The notes beneath the pieces are model-generated. The model saw only the letters and a list, made by a program, of their open reading frames with translations, did no database searches and was not told the DNA's origin. From Acetothermia bacterium UBA7521 (GTDB taxonomy: Bacteria; Bipolaricaulota; Bipolaricaulia; Bipolaricaulales; Bipolaricaulaceae): a DNA stretch of 64,000 nucleotides. The stretch covers positions 1 to 64,000 of the forward strand of contig DLNB01000018.1 in NCBI GenBank assembly GCA_002479455.1, given 5' to 3'. Numbering within the stretch: the first letter of the stretch is position 1; the number at the start of each line of letters is the position of its first letter. Of the stretch, positions 47,879 through 56,469 are shown piece after piece. A program made the translations under genes and the position numbers.

Positions 47879-48397
47879 ATGAGCCTGAGCGGTAAGCGCG
47901 TGGCGGTCCTGGTGGCGGACCTGTACCAGGAGCTCGAGTTCTGGTACCCGTATCTGCGACTGAAGGAGGAGGGAGCCAAGGTTGTGGCGGTGGGGCCGGA
48001 GAAGCGGGAGTACAAGAGCCGGCTGGGGTACCCAGCCCAGGCCGAGCTGGCCGCAGCCCAGGTTCGGGTGGCGGACTTCGATGCGGTCGTCATTCCTGGG
48101 GGCTACGCTCCGGACAACATGCGGCGCAGCCCGGCCCTCGTCTCGTTCGTGCGGGAGATGACCGAGGAAGGGAAGCCCGTCGCCGCGATCTGCCACGGCG
48201 GGTGGATGCTCTGCTCGGCGCGGGTGGTAAAGGGGAAGAAGGTCACGAGCGTGTCCGCAATTCGGGATGATCTCGAGAATGCCGGGGCGACGTGGGTTGA
48301 TGAAGAGATCGTCCGCGATGGGAACCTCATCACGTCCCGTGTTCCGAGCGATCTGCCCGCGTTCCTGCGGGCGATCATCACCGCCCTATCTGAGTAG
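47879..48397 (+). CDS. DJ-1/PfpI-family protein (protease/deglycase-like)
   Basis: A 172-residue DJ-1/PfpI protein. It has the N-terminal Glu in YQELEFWYPYLRLKEEG, the central VVIPGGYAPDNMRR, and the nucleophile elbow AAICHGGWMLCSA with catalytic Cys followed by His. The length and the CHGGW motif match Pyrococcus PfpI-type enzymes, described as proteases or glyoxalase/deglycase-like. The ATG at 47879 follows AAGGAGGAGACG. It is closed by the terminator at 48418. Confidence 0.9.
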   Translation: MSLSGKRVAVLVADLYQELEFWYPYLRLKEEGAKVVAVGPEKREYKSRLGYPAQAELAAAQVRVADFDAVVIPGGYAPDNMRRSPALVSFVREMTEEGKPVAAICHGGWMLCSARVVKGKKVTSVSAIRDDLENAGATWVDEEIVRDGNLITSRVPSDLPAFLRAIITALSE

Positions 48398-48417
48398 AAG
48401 GCACGAGCAGGGTGCCG

Positions 48418-48450
48418 GAGAGGCCGACGGAGAGCCGGCCTCTCGTGTTA
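48418..48450 (+). terminator. Hairpin terminator after the DJ-1/PfpI gene
   Basis: GAGAGGCCG (48418-48426) pairs perfectly with CGGCCTCTC (48436-48444) around a 9-base loop, followed by GTGTTAT. It lies about 20 bp after the stop. Confidence 0.65.
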
Positions 48451-48543
48451 TCCAAGCGGTGGAGCCGGAACACCTGACCCTGTAACGATCTCGGATTTCA
48501 TCCTCTTGTGAGGCGTCGCGTCTTCCAGTATGAAGAACGTGAT

Positions 48544-50055
48544 ATGGACCGGAGACCGACACCGTGGGCTTACCCCTCCCTCGCGCTGTGCGGCTTGCTG
48601 GCCTTGCTGCTCGCGGGTGGCTGCCCTGTGCTCGCCCAAGGGCCAGAGGTAGAGGTCGTCTACATCTACGAGCTTGGCTGTACGGACTGCGCCCGGGTGG
48701 ACACCTTGTTGCAGGATCTCGCTGCCCGGCACCCGGTGCTGCACGTCGACCGCTACGATGTCCATACCCCTGCGGGGCGTCGCCTCGTCCAGCGACTGCT
48801 GACAGCGTACGACACTGAACTTGGACCGGTTCCGATGGTGTTTGTCGGGGACGTAGCGATGGTCGGGGGGACGTTCTACGGCCTCCGCGATGCCCCGGTC
48901 CATCTTGCGGGGCTTGGATCGGAGCTTGCTCTTGAGGAGGCCGTGCTGCGGGCGCTGCACGAGCCCACCGTTTCCCCCCTCGACCGACTTCCCCAGGCGA
49001 AGACGGATCTCATCGTGTTCCTCGACGCGGACGATCCGGCCGCAGAATCGTTCGAGCGGCTGGTCGACACCCTGCTTGAGCAGCATCCCGCGCTCGGATT
49101 GGTGCGGCTCGACCCAGCGGATGAGGAGGGCCGGCGCACGCTGGGGCGCCTGCAGCGGATGATGGAGGCCCCTGGGGATCCGCCGGCGCTGTTCGTGGGG
49201 GATCTCGCTCTCGTCGGCGATAGACTCTACCTCCGTCGTCAGTCCCCTCAGCCGTTCGCGTTCAGCGAGGACGACCTCCGGACCGTGGAGACCCACGTTG
49301 CGCGTGCCGTCGAGGACGAGGTCGCCTCGCCGCTGGAACGGCTCCGGCTGCGGGAGCAGCTCACCCTGTGGGCGGTGATCGGCGCGGCCCTGCTCGATTC
49401 GCTCAACCCGTGCGACTTCGCCCTCATGCTCCTCCTTATGGGAACGTTGATCGTGCTCGGGAAACGGATGAAAGTTCTCTGGGCAGGTCTGGCGTTCATC
49501 GCCGGGACCTACGTGACGTACTTCACGATGGGATTCCTCGTCTACTCCCTGCTTGGAATGACCGTCGGGGCGCGAGGGTTCCGCGTGCCTTTTCTGTACG
49601 CTGTTTCTTCGCTTGCCATCCTGATCGGGATCTTCCAGATGAAGGACCTCCTCTGGTATGGCCGGTGGTTCTCGATCGAGGTTCCCGAGCGGTGGAAGCC
49701 GCGGGCGAAGAAGCTCGCGGAGTCGGTGGCCAGCGTGCCGGGCGCGTTCGTGATCGGTGTGCTGGAGTCGCTGTTCCTCGCCCCGTGTACCTCAGGCCCG
49801 TACCTGGCGATCCTCACCCTCCTTTCCCAGACCACGGAGCGGCTGGAGGGGGCGTTGCTTCTCTTGTTGTACAACTTCGTGTTCGTGGTACCGCTGATCG
49901 TGCTTGCCGTAGCGGTTCATTTTGGGTTCACCACCACTGCCCGCGCTGAGCGGTGGCGGAAGGCCAAGGCCGGGAACTTCCATTTCATCACTGGCCTCGT
50001 CATGTTCGTACTCGGCGTGGGGATGATCGTCGCCGTGCGGTTGGGGTTCCTGTAG
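48544..50055 (+). CDS. Thioredoxin-like / DsbD-CcdA-like membrane protein
   Basis: A 503-residue fusion. After a signal peptide (AYPSLALCGLLALLLAGGCPVLA) comes a thioredoxin-like domain with the redox motif GCTDCARVD near residue 47. A second thioredoxin-like domain follows (KTDLIVFLDADDPAAESFERLVDTLL) in which no CxxC is present. The C-terminal half has six or more membrane spans with LLDSLNPCDFALMLLLMGTLIVL and SLFLAPCTSGPYLAILTLL, the paired NPC/APC cysteines of DsbD/CcdA that move electrons across the membrane. The start at 48544 is chosen because the signal peptide begins there; the GTG at 48508 is possible. Confidence 0.82.
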   Translation: MDRRPTPWAYPSLALCGLLALLLAGGCPVLAQGPEVEVVYIYELGCTDCARVDTLLQDLAARHPVLHVDRYDVHTPAGRRLVQRLLTAYDTELGPVPMVFVGDVAMVGGTFYGLRDAPVHLAGLGSELALEEAVLRALHEPTVSPLDRLPQAKTDLIVFLDADDPAAESFERLVDTLLEQHPALGLVRLDPADEEGRRTLGRLQRMMEAPGDPPALFVGDLALVGDRLYLRRQSPQPFAFSEDDLRTVETHVARAVEDEVASPLERLRLREQLTLWAVIGAALLDSLNPCDFALMLLLMGTLIVLGKRMKVLWAGLAFIAGTYVTYFTMGFLVYSLLGMTVGARGFRVPFLYAVSSLAILIGIFQMKDLLWYGRWFSIEVPERWKPRAKKLAESVASVPGAFVIGVLESLFLAPCTSGPYLAILTLLSQTTERLEGALLLLLYNFVFVVPLIVLAVAVHFGFTTTARAERWRKAKAGNFHFITGLVMFVLGVGMIVAVRLGFL

Positions 50056-50161
50056 AGCAGGCTAGCAGCCATGGTTTCGTGTTGAGGGGCGGTCGCGACT
50101 CAACCCCCAGCGGGTCTCTCCTCGTCGCCCAAGGCTTCGCGGGTCGTTCGCACACCGCTTG

Positions 50162-50938
50162 TTAGCGGGTGCCGGGAGGGAACCGCGCTTCGACGCGGAG
50201 GATGGACGGGTTGATTCGCGAAACGACCTCCGCCTCGTCCAGAGGAGCGATGAGATCGCCTGGCGCAAGGGGCAGCGTCATCCCTCGGTCGGCAAGCCAG
50301 TCCGCAGCGCGCTGGATGGAGACGGCGAACCCGAACTCCTTGCCGCTTGTGGAGGTGACGCTGCCCGTGACGACCCCTACCACCTGCCCGCGATCGTTCA
50401 CGAGCGGCGCTCCGCTGTAGCCCCGGCGGAACGGGTCCTGAGTGGCGATGAGGTCCCTCAACACAGCGCCCTCCGGCCCCACCGCCCACCACCCGACACC
50501 GGCCACCGAGGTGGAGCGGGCCGTTGGGCGCGCGGATCCCGCGGGATGACCGACGGTGATCACCGTGTCGCCGAACTCGGGCCGCCCCTTCGCCAGCACA
50601 GCCACCGCCATCGGCGGGGCGTCAGCGGTGGAGAGCAGGGCAAGGTCGTGGTCCGTGCTGAGAGCAGCGACGCTGGCGGCGTAGCCACGACCATCCTGGT
50701 AGACGGTGATCTCCGTCGCTCCCCGCACCACGTGGGCTGCGGTGAGGACGTATCCGCCCTCGGCGACCACAAACCCCGTTCCGGAGCTCGTCCCTTCGCG
50801 GGGGAGGAGGCCGGGGACGAACGTGGCGAGGAGGGCTCCCGCCACAACAAGGACGATCCCCACCACCCACCACCGCCGCGGACGGGGCGGGGGCTCCGGA
50901 AGCTTTTCCCCAACTGGAGGAACTTCATCCTCGGTCAT
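50162..50938 (-). CDS. Membrane-anchored trypsin-like serine protease (S1C-like)
   Basis: A 258-residue protease. A proline-rich cytoplasmic N-terminus is followed by one membrane segment (RRWWVVGIVLVVAGALLATFVPGLL). The catalytic domain has GTGFVVAEGGYVLTAAHVV (His), STDHDLALL (Asp) and RRGYSGAPLVNDRGQVVGVVTG (Ser in GYSGAP). No PDZ domain follows, unlike HtrA/DegP, and the end SRINPSILRVEARF is short. Its substrate is unknown, but it should act outside the membrane. It lies 96 bp after the M20 peptidase on the same strand. Confidence 0.85.
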   Translation of the reverse strand: MTEDEVPPVGEKLPEPPPRPRRWWVVGIVLVVAGALLATFVPGLLPREGTSSGTGFVVAEGGYVLTAAHVVRGATEITVYQDGRGYAASVAALSTDHDLALLSTADAPPMAVAVLAKGRPEFGDTVITVGHPAGSARPTARSTSVAGVGWWAVGPEGAVLRDLIATQDPFRRGYSGAPLVNDRGQVVGVVTGSVTSTSGKEFGFAVSIQRAADWLADRGMTLPLAPGDLIAPLDEAEVVSRINPSILRVEARFPPGTR

Positions 50939-51034
50939 CGCCCCTCACCTCCCTCATCGGCCCGCCGCTCAACAGAAGGGGACCCCACTGGGTGCAGCCG
51001 TGCCACCAACCCGTGGAGAGCGAGTAGAGCGACG

Positions 51035-52207
51035 CTACCGGCGTCGTCGTCCGCCCCCGCGTTGTTCCTCGCGCCGTGCGGCCGGGGCCGGGTGTGCCTC
51101 CCGCGCCCCGGGAACGAGGAGCGAACGCAGGAGCCGACGGTAGACATTCGCGGCCCGCTCCAAGTCCGCAAGGAGCACGTTCTCATCCGCCTGATGGGCG
51201 AGGGTTTCGTCTCCCGGACCGTAGACCACCGTGGGGATTCCCCGCCGCGCGTACGACTCCACCCCGTCCGTCGAGAACCGCAAGATGCGCATGGGCGGCG
51301 AGCCGAGTCCCTCCCACGCCCGAACCACCCACGGGTGTTCGGGGTTCATCCACCACGCGGGGAAAAAACACTCTGCCCCGAACTTCTCCCCGGTGTAGGC
51401 GACGAGTTCGACTCGCTCGAGGCGGGCCTCGGCCTCGAGCCCCTCGTACGCAGCGAGCACCGACTCGGGCGTCTCGTCGCGGGAGATGCGACGATCGATG
51501 AGAACCCAACATGTTTCGGGGACGACCGGACCGCCGGATGGGGTACCGATCCCCACCAGCGTAGCCGTCTCCTCTCCGAGCAACGGGTCATCGGGTAACA
51601 GGGTGTCGAAGGTGAGGGGGAGGGTTTCGATCATGCGCACGATCGCGTTGTCGCCCAGGTGAGGCATTGCGGCGTGAGCGGCGCGCCCCCGCACTTCGAG
51701 GCGGACCACCGCCCGGCCTCGATGGCCGATCCCCAGACGGAGGTCCGTCGGCTCGCCCAACACCACGAGGTCAGGCTTTCCCACGTGGTCGAGAACCCGC
51801 GCCAGAACGACCCCCTCTACGATCTCCTCGTACGGGACGTACACCAGAAGGAGGGTCCCCTGAATCTCCTTGGCGGTAGCCGCGGCTGCGGCGATCTGAG
51901 AGGCGATCGATCCCTTCATGTCGACCGCGCCACGTCCCCACAGCCGTCCTTCAGCGATTTCCCCTGTGAACAACCCCCGGGTCCACGCGTCCTCGTCTCC
52001 GCCCGGAACCGTGTCGAGGTGCCCCTCCAGCATCACGGTCGGGCCGTTGCCCCGCGAGATCCGTGCTACAACCGAGCCCAGCGGTCCCCGCTCCACATCG
52101 CCGAACGGCGTGAGCACGCGGAGGATGTACTCGGCCAGATCTCCCTCTGCCCCCGAGGGACTTGGAATACGCACCAATTCCTGAGCCAATCGTACAGCGT
52201 CGGTCAT
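51035..52207 (-). CDS. M20-family metallopeptidase/deacylase
   Basis: A 390-residue M20 amidohydrolase. The metal site begins VMLEGHLDTVPGG and GRLWGRGAVDMKGSIASQI, then VYVPYEEIVEG (general base/ligand), LVVLGEPTDLRLGIGHRG and RAAHAAMPHLGDNAI in the dimerisation domain. Late motif YGPGDETLAHQADENVLLADLERA carries the last His ligand. Related enzymes hydrolyse amino-acid amides such as acetyl-lysine, acetyl-ornithine or dipeptides; the specific substrate is not readable. The ATG at 52207 overlaps the upstream GTPase stop by 4 bp. The C-terminal ~20 residues are Arg-rich and of low complexity. Confidence 0.85.
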   Translation of the reverse strand: MTDAVRLAQELVRIPSPSGAEGDLAEYILRVLTPFGDVERGPLGSVVARISRGNGPTVMLEGHLDTVPGGDEDAWTRGLFTGEIAEGRLWGRGAVDMKGSIASQIAAAAATAKEIQGTLLLVYVPYEEIVEGVVLARVLDHVGKPDLVVLGEPTDLRLGIGHRGRAVVRLEVRGRAAHAAMPHLGDNAIVRMIETLPLTFDTLLPDDPLLGEETATLVGIGTPSGGPVVPETCWVLIDRRISRDETPESVLAAYEGLEAEARLERVELVAYTGEKFGAECFFPAWWMNPEHPWVVRAWEGLGSPPMRILRFSTDGVESYARRGIPTVVYGPGDETLAHQADENVLLADLERAANVYRRLLRSLLVPGAREAHPAPAARREEQRGGGRRRR

Positions 52208-53190
52208 GAGAGGTGGATCTCCACGATGTCCTTGTCCTGGACGGGATGGTCCTGAGGGGCGTGTTGGCCGTCGAACCGACCCGATCCCCACAGACGCACA
52301 TAGCGCAGACGACTCACGAAGTCCTTGTGGATCTGTTCTACCACGTTCAACACGGTTGCTCCCTCCCGAATCGTATACGGTTGCGATAGATCCGGAGCCT
52401 GGCCGGGTTTCTTCGTGTATACCCGCACCACCCCGGAGTGGCGGAAGATCAATGCTCGCACGTCACTCAGCCCCTCGCCGGTCGCCGTGGAGGCCACAAC
52501 GGAGGGAAACTGGTCCTCAGTCCAGGCCCGAAACGCTGGCATGCGGCTCTGGCCGAGGTCGGCCTTCAGCCCTACGGCCACGGTCCGCCGCTCCACGACC
52601 CTCCAATCCACCTGCCGACTGGGCCCTCCGGTGAGCACAGCGTGGTGACCCGCGAGGAGCGCAATCACCTCTTCGGTCTCCTCTTGCCAGTGCGGACTTT
52701 CCAGGTCCACACACAACGCCACCGTGTCCGCGAGGCGGATCAGTCCGTACACCCAGCCCTCGGTGTAGTCCCGCGTGATCGGTGGCAGGTCTACGAGCTG
52801 AATCTGAATGTCCTCGAACTCCATCATCCCTGGCTGGGGGCGGACAGTGGACATCGGATAGGGGGCGATCTCCGGGGTAGCCCGCGTAAGGGCGGCGAGA
52901 AGGGACGACTTACCGGCATTGGGGACGCCGACGAGCGCCACCTGGGCCGCGCCCTCCCGCGGCACGTGGTACCCCACGGCCCCCCCTTTGCCGGATCGCC
53001 TTTGCTGCTCCGCTTTCTCCTTAAGCTTGGCGATTCGACGGCGGATGTCCGCCTGCATCTTCTCCGTCCCCTTGTGCTTGGGGATGGTGGCGAGCATCTC
53101 CTGAAGGGCGTCCAGTCGATCTTCGTCGGTCTTGGACCGGTTGAGGCGGTCCCGAGCGGCGAGGAACCCCGGGCTCAAGTTGGCGGGCAT
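52204..53190 (-). CDS. DRG-like GTPase with TGS domain
   Basis: A 328-residue Obg/DRG-type GTPase. The G1 loop is LVGVPNAGKSSLLAALT (about 85-100), G2 is PYPMSTVRPQPGMM, and the G3 region reads LVDLPPITRDYTEG (DLPP in place of the usual DxxG). The G4 region is degenerate (VGLKADL). The C-terminal TGS domain runs from VVRVYTKKPGQAPDLSQPYTIREGATVLNVVEQIHKDF to the end and probably binds RNA or ribosomes. A helical N-domain of ~70 residues is typical of archaeal/eukaryal DRG. TACAAT lies 8 bp before the ATG at 53190 and may be a near-leaderless promoter. Confidence 0.85.
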   Translation of the reverse strand: MPANLSPGFLAARDRLNRSKTDEDRLDALQEMLATIPKHKGTEKMQADIRRRIAKLKEKAEQQRRSGKGGAVGYHVPREGAAQVALVGVPNAGKSSLLAALTRATPEIAPYPMSTVRPQPGMMEFEDIQIQLVDLPPITRDYTEGWVYGLIRLADTVALCVDLESPHWQEETEEVIALLAGHHAVLTGGPSRQVDWRVVERRTVAVGLKADLGQSRMPAFRAWTEDQFPSVVASTATGEGLSDVRALIFRHSGVVRVYTKKPGQAPDLSQPYTIREGATVLNVVEQIHKDFVSRLRYVRLWGSGRFDGQHAPQDHPVQDKDIVEIHLS

Positions 53191-53346
53191 CGCCTCTGAT
53201 TGTAGTGAGCGGATCAATCCCGTTCTAGCAGTCTGTCTGAGTGCCTTCCGCAGGGTTCTAGGCACAGTCAGGGAGGAACCCCGAAGCACGAAACTGAGGT
53301 CCGCAGGCCGTTCCCCGTGGGTCGAAGGGGCTGGTAAGGGCTTCGG

Positions 53347-53374
53347 TTCACGGACACCGGATCACGGGTCCGCG
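53347..53374 (+). repeat. Heptamer array A6, upstream of mutS2
   Basis: TTCACGG, ACACCGG, ATCACGG and a degenerate GTCCGCG, followed by decaying units to about 53390. It is shorter and more degraded than the arrays in the hydrogenase operon, but the same unit and period. It lies about 80 bp before the proposed mutS2 start, in an open frame continuous with it. Confidence 0.6.
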
Positions 53375-53452
53375 TACCGCAGGTCCGCGCCCCAAGGTCT
53401 TCCCCAGCGGGCCTCTAGCGCGATCTCAGAGGGGCCGGATATAGTACCGATC

Positions 53453-55774
53453 ATGATCTCGCCTCCATCGGGCGCTCTCCCAGAGGTCGTCAACGCCCGC
53501 ACCGAGCGGGACCTTGATCTGGCGAAGGTCCTCGACGGGGTGGCGGCGTTTGCCGCCTCCTCTCTCGGGTCTGAGGCCGTGCATGCCCTCTCTCCGCGCG
53601 CGGACCGCGAAGCACTGGAGCGGGAGTTCGCCCTCGTGGCACAGATGGAGGAAGCTCTACGGGACGGGTTTTCCCTCGGGGGCATCCACGACCTGGCTCC
53701 TGCGCTTGCCGACGCCCATGAGCATGGCACCCTTGCCTCGAACCAGTTCCTCACCGTGGCCGCTACCCTCACCGCGTCGTCCGAGGTGAGGGAAGCGTTG
53801 TCAGCATCGCGGTTGCCAGGGCTGAAGGCTTTTGGGGAGAGAATTTCGGACCAGACAGACCTCCTGCGGGCGATCTGGCGGGCGGTCGACGAACGGGGGG
53901 AGATCCGCGACGACGCAACCCCCAAGCTGGCCGGGCTTAACCGCGAGCTTCGAGCGCTCACCGATCGGATCACCGATCTCCTCCGCCGATACCTAGACCG
54001 GAACCGCGAGCACGTCCAGGATCCAGTGATCACCCAGCGCGGGGGGAGGTTCGTGATCCCGCTCAAGGTCAGCGCACGTGGAGCATCGGTCGTCGTCCAC
54101 GAGACATCGGCGAGCGGCCAGACCCTGTTTGCCGAACCCGCGCCGGTGGTCGAGCTCAACAATCGGCTGCGGGCGATCGACGAGGACATCCGGCGTGAAC
54201 AGATCAGAATCCGCGCCGAGCTGACCGCGAAGCTTCTGGCCGAGGAAGGGCATCTGCGGCGGGACCTCGCCATCCTCGCCCGCCTCGACGGTCTGTACGC
54301 CCGAGCACGGTACGGCCAGGCCGTGTGCGGAACGCTGCCATCTTTGGTTGAGGACGGACGGGTCGAGTTTGTAGACGCTCGCCACCCCCTCCTCGGCGAG
54401 CGGGCAGTGCCGGTCTCGATCGCGTTCGGGGGGGCGAAGCGGGTAGCGGTGATCACCGGCCCCAACACGGGCGGCAAAACCGTGCTCCTGAAGACGATCG
54501 GCCTTCTCACCGCGATGGCCCAGTGTGGGATACCGATTCCCGCGTCGTCGCGGACCGTGCTCTCCATCTTCCCCAAGATACGATCTGACATCGGGGAGGA
54601 GCAGTCCATCGAACAGAGCCTGTCCACGTTCTCTTCCCACATGACGAACATCGTGTCCATCCTCCGCGACGCCGATGAGCGAACGCTCGTTCTCCTCGAC
54701 GAGCTGGGGGCAGGGACCGATCCCCAGGAGGGAGCTGCGCTTGGTCTCGCAATCCTGGAAAGGATCATCGAGATCGGAGCCAGTGCTGCAGTGGCAACCC
54801 ACCTCACCCCGCTCAAGCATTTCTCCGTGTCGCACCCGGAAGTCCTTTCTTGCTCGATGGAGTTCGATCTGGAGACCCTGTCCCCCACCTACCGCGTCCT
54901 GGAAGGAGTGCCGGGCCGGTCGTGCGCTCTTGAGATCGCGAAACGCCTGGGACTTCCTGAGGATCTGATCGAGCGGGCGCGGGGGTCGTTCACGACCGGT
55001 GAGATCCAAGCCGAGGAGATCATCGAGGAACTCGAGAGGGAACGGGGGACGGCCCGCCGGTTGCGGTCGAACCTCGAACTGGAGCGAGAGACCGTGGCGA
55101 AGCTGCGTGCGGATTACGAGAAGCGACTCCTCGGGCTCAAGGAGAAGAGGGCCGAAGCGTTAGGGCAAGAGCTGGCCCGCTTGGAGGGGGAGATTCGCAC
55201 GGCGCGCAAAGAGCTCTCGGACCTCATTGCGCAGGCCCGGGCGTCCGAAAGGGCCGATGAGCGGCGAAGAGCGTTGCACCGGGTGGACGAGATCGCCGCC
55301 GAGGTTCCGACTGCGCCTGCCCCCGAGGTTCGTCCTGTGCGACTTGTAGAGGGGATGACGGTGAGGGTGAGGTCGTCAGGTACCTTGGGGAGGGTACTGC
55401 GGGTGGAAGAGGATCGGGCCGAGGTAGAGGTGAGGGGCCGGAGGGTGGAACTCCCTCCCGAGGCGCTGGAGCCTGCCGCACCGCCGCCTCCATCGCGAGC
55501 AGCGACCCTCCCCATGGGGTCTGTGGGCCAGGTGGGTCTGGAGCTCTCCGTGCGTGGGCTGACCGTGGCCGAGGCCGAGCGCGAGGTGACGATCTGGCTC
55601 GACAAACTCCTTCGAGCCGGGATCACCACCGGACGGATCGTTCACGGCAAGGGCACCGGAGCCCTTCGCGAGGCCCTCCATGGCTACCTGCGGCGGGCCC
55701 CCTACGTGAAGGGATTCCACCATGCTCCACCCACCGAAGGCGGAGACGGTGTCACGATCGTTGATATCGCCTAA
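53453..55774 (+). CDS. mutS2: MutS2 family endonuclease/ATPase
   Basis: A 773-residue MutS2, which acts on recombination intermediates or collided ribosomes. The N-terminal helical domain is followed by the core RGGRFVIPLKVSARGASVVVHETSASGQTLFAEPAPVVELNNRL. Walker A is ITGPNTGGKTVLLKTIGL (~336), SHMTNIVSILRDAD follows, and Walker B is LLDELGAGTDPQEGAALGLAILE. A coiled coil spans ~520-600. The C-terminal Smr domain has LSVRGLTVAEAEREV and VHGKGTGALREAL. The usual LDxRG motif has Ser in place of Asp, so nuclease activity may be altered. The ATG at 53453 lies 7 bases after TATAGT. The open frame continues upstream through heptamer array A6 without a better start. Confidence 0.9.
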   Translation: MISPPSGALPEVVNARTERDLDLAKVLDGVAAFAASSLGSEAVHALSPRADREALEREFALVAQMEEALRDGFSLGGIHDLAPALADAHEHGTLASNQFLTVAATLTASSEVREALSASRLPGLKAFGERISDQTDLLRAIWRAVDERGEIRDDATPKLAGLNRELRALTDRITDLLRRYLDRNREHVQDPVITQRGGRFVIPLKVSARGASVVVHETSASGQTLFAEPAPVVELNNRLRAIDEDIRREQIRIRAELTAKLLAEEGHLRRDLAILARLDGLYARARYGQAVCGTLPSLVEDGRVEFVDARHPLLGERAVPVSIAFGGAKRVAVITGPNTGGKTVLLKTIGLLTAMAQCGIPIPASSRTVLSIFPKIRSDIGEEQSIEQSLSTFSSHMTNIVSILRDADERTLVLLDELGAGTDPQEGAALGLAILERIIEIGASAAVATHLTPLKHFSVSHPEVLSCSMEFDLETLSPTYRVLEGVPGRSCALEIAKRLGLPEDLIERARGSFTTGEIQAEEIIEELERERGTARRLRSNLELERETVAKLRADYEKRLLGLKEKRAEALGQELARLEGEIRTARKELSDLIAQARASERADERRRALHRVDEIAAEVPTAPAPEVRPVRLVEGMTVRVRSSGTLGRVLRVEEDRAEVEVRGRRVELPPEALEPAAPPPPSRAATLPMGSVGQVGLELSVRGLTVAEAEREVTIWLDKLLRAGITTGRIVHGKGTGALREALHGYLRRAPYVKGFHHAPPTEGGDGVTIVDIA

Positions 55775-55863
55775 CGAACGTGGTCGCAGCTCCCCTGCTG
55801 AGACCTCCCAACCCTCTCGACTGACCCCGTTTCCTTGAGAGAGGCGGCCGGGTACGATACTGC

Positions 55864-56469
55864 ATGGAGACCCATGATGTGCGCGAGTTGGTCGCGGAGA
55901 TCCGGACACGGATACGCCGCGACAGTCTTGTCCTGTCCAGCGAGTTCTTGCGTGTAGACGGGTTCCTCAACCACCGCGTAGAACCGGAGTTCGTCGCCCT
56001 GGCGGGGGCCGCCCTGGCCAGGGCGTACGCTGACGCGCAGGTAAGCTGCGTGTTCACCGCTGAGGCGGCCGGCAACGTGATCGCCTATGAGGCCGCCCGG
56101 CGACTGGATGCCGCGGCCCTCTATGCCAAAAAAGGGCCAGCGCGTACGATGGCGCGGGCGCTCATGCGCCGCATGCGCTCGCCGACCAAGGGCACCGAGC
56201 AGAACCTCTGCGTGAGCGCCGACTATCTCGGCCCTGAGCAGCGGGTGCTCGTGGTGGACGACTTCCTTCACCAGGGGACGACGAGCGCTGCCTTGGCGGC
56301 GATGGTCGCTGAGACCGGTGCGCAGTTGGTGGGGTTCGGGTTCGTGATCGAGAAGCGGCAGAGCCGCGGCCGGCAGGCGCTGCAGCGGTTCGGTGTGCCC
56401 ATTGTGTCGCTGGCGATCATCGAATCCATGGACCCTGGCACGGGGCAGATCGTCTTTGCCGAAGAATGA
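55864..56469 (+). CDS. xpt: Purine phosphoribosyltransferase, Xpt-like
   Basis: A 201-residue type I phosphoribosyltransferase. The PRPP motif is VLVVDDFLHQGTTSAAL (about 123-139), preceded by TAEAAGNVIAYEAARRL and AKKGPART. The length and the N-terminal SSEFLRVDGFLNHRVEPEFV match xanthine phosphoribosyltransferase (xanthine + PRPP to XMP). XMP is the substrate of the next gene's enzyme, GuaA, with which it overlaps by 4 bp. The ATG at 55864 is close to TACGAT, a possible -10. Confidence 0.88.
   Translation: METHDVRELVAEIRTRIRRDSLVLSSEFLRVDGFLNHRVEPEFVALAGAALARAYADAQVSCVFTAEAAGNVIAYEAARRLDAAALYAKKGPARTMARALMRRMRSPTKGTEQNLCVSADYLGPEQRVLVVDDFLHQGTTSAALAAMVAETGAQLVGFGFVIEKRQSRGRQALQRFGVPIVSLAIIESMDPGTGQIVFAEE

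Noticed and set aside
55775..55863. Purine riboswitch upstream of the phosphoribosyltransferase-guaA operon
   Set aside because: Only 89 bp are available between genes, and no three-way-junction consensus or paired loops could be recognised.
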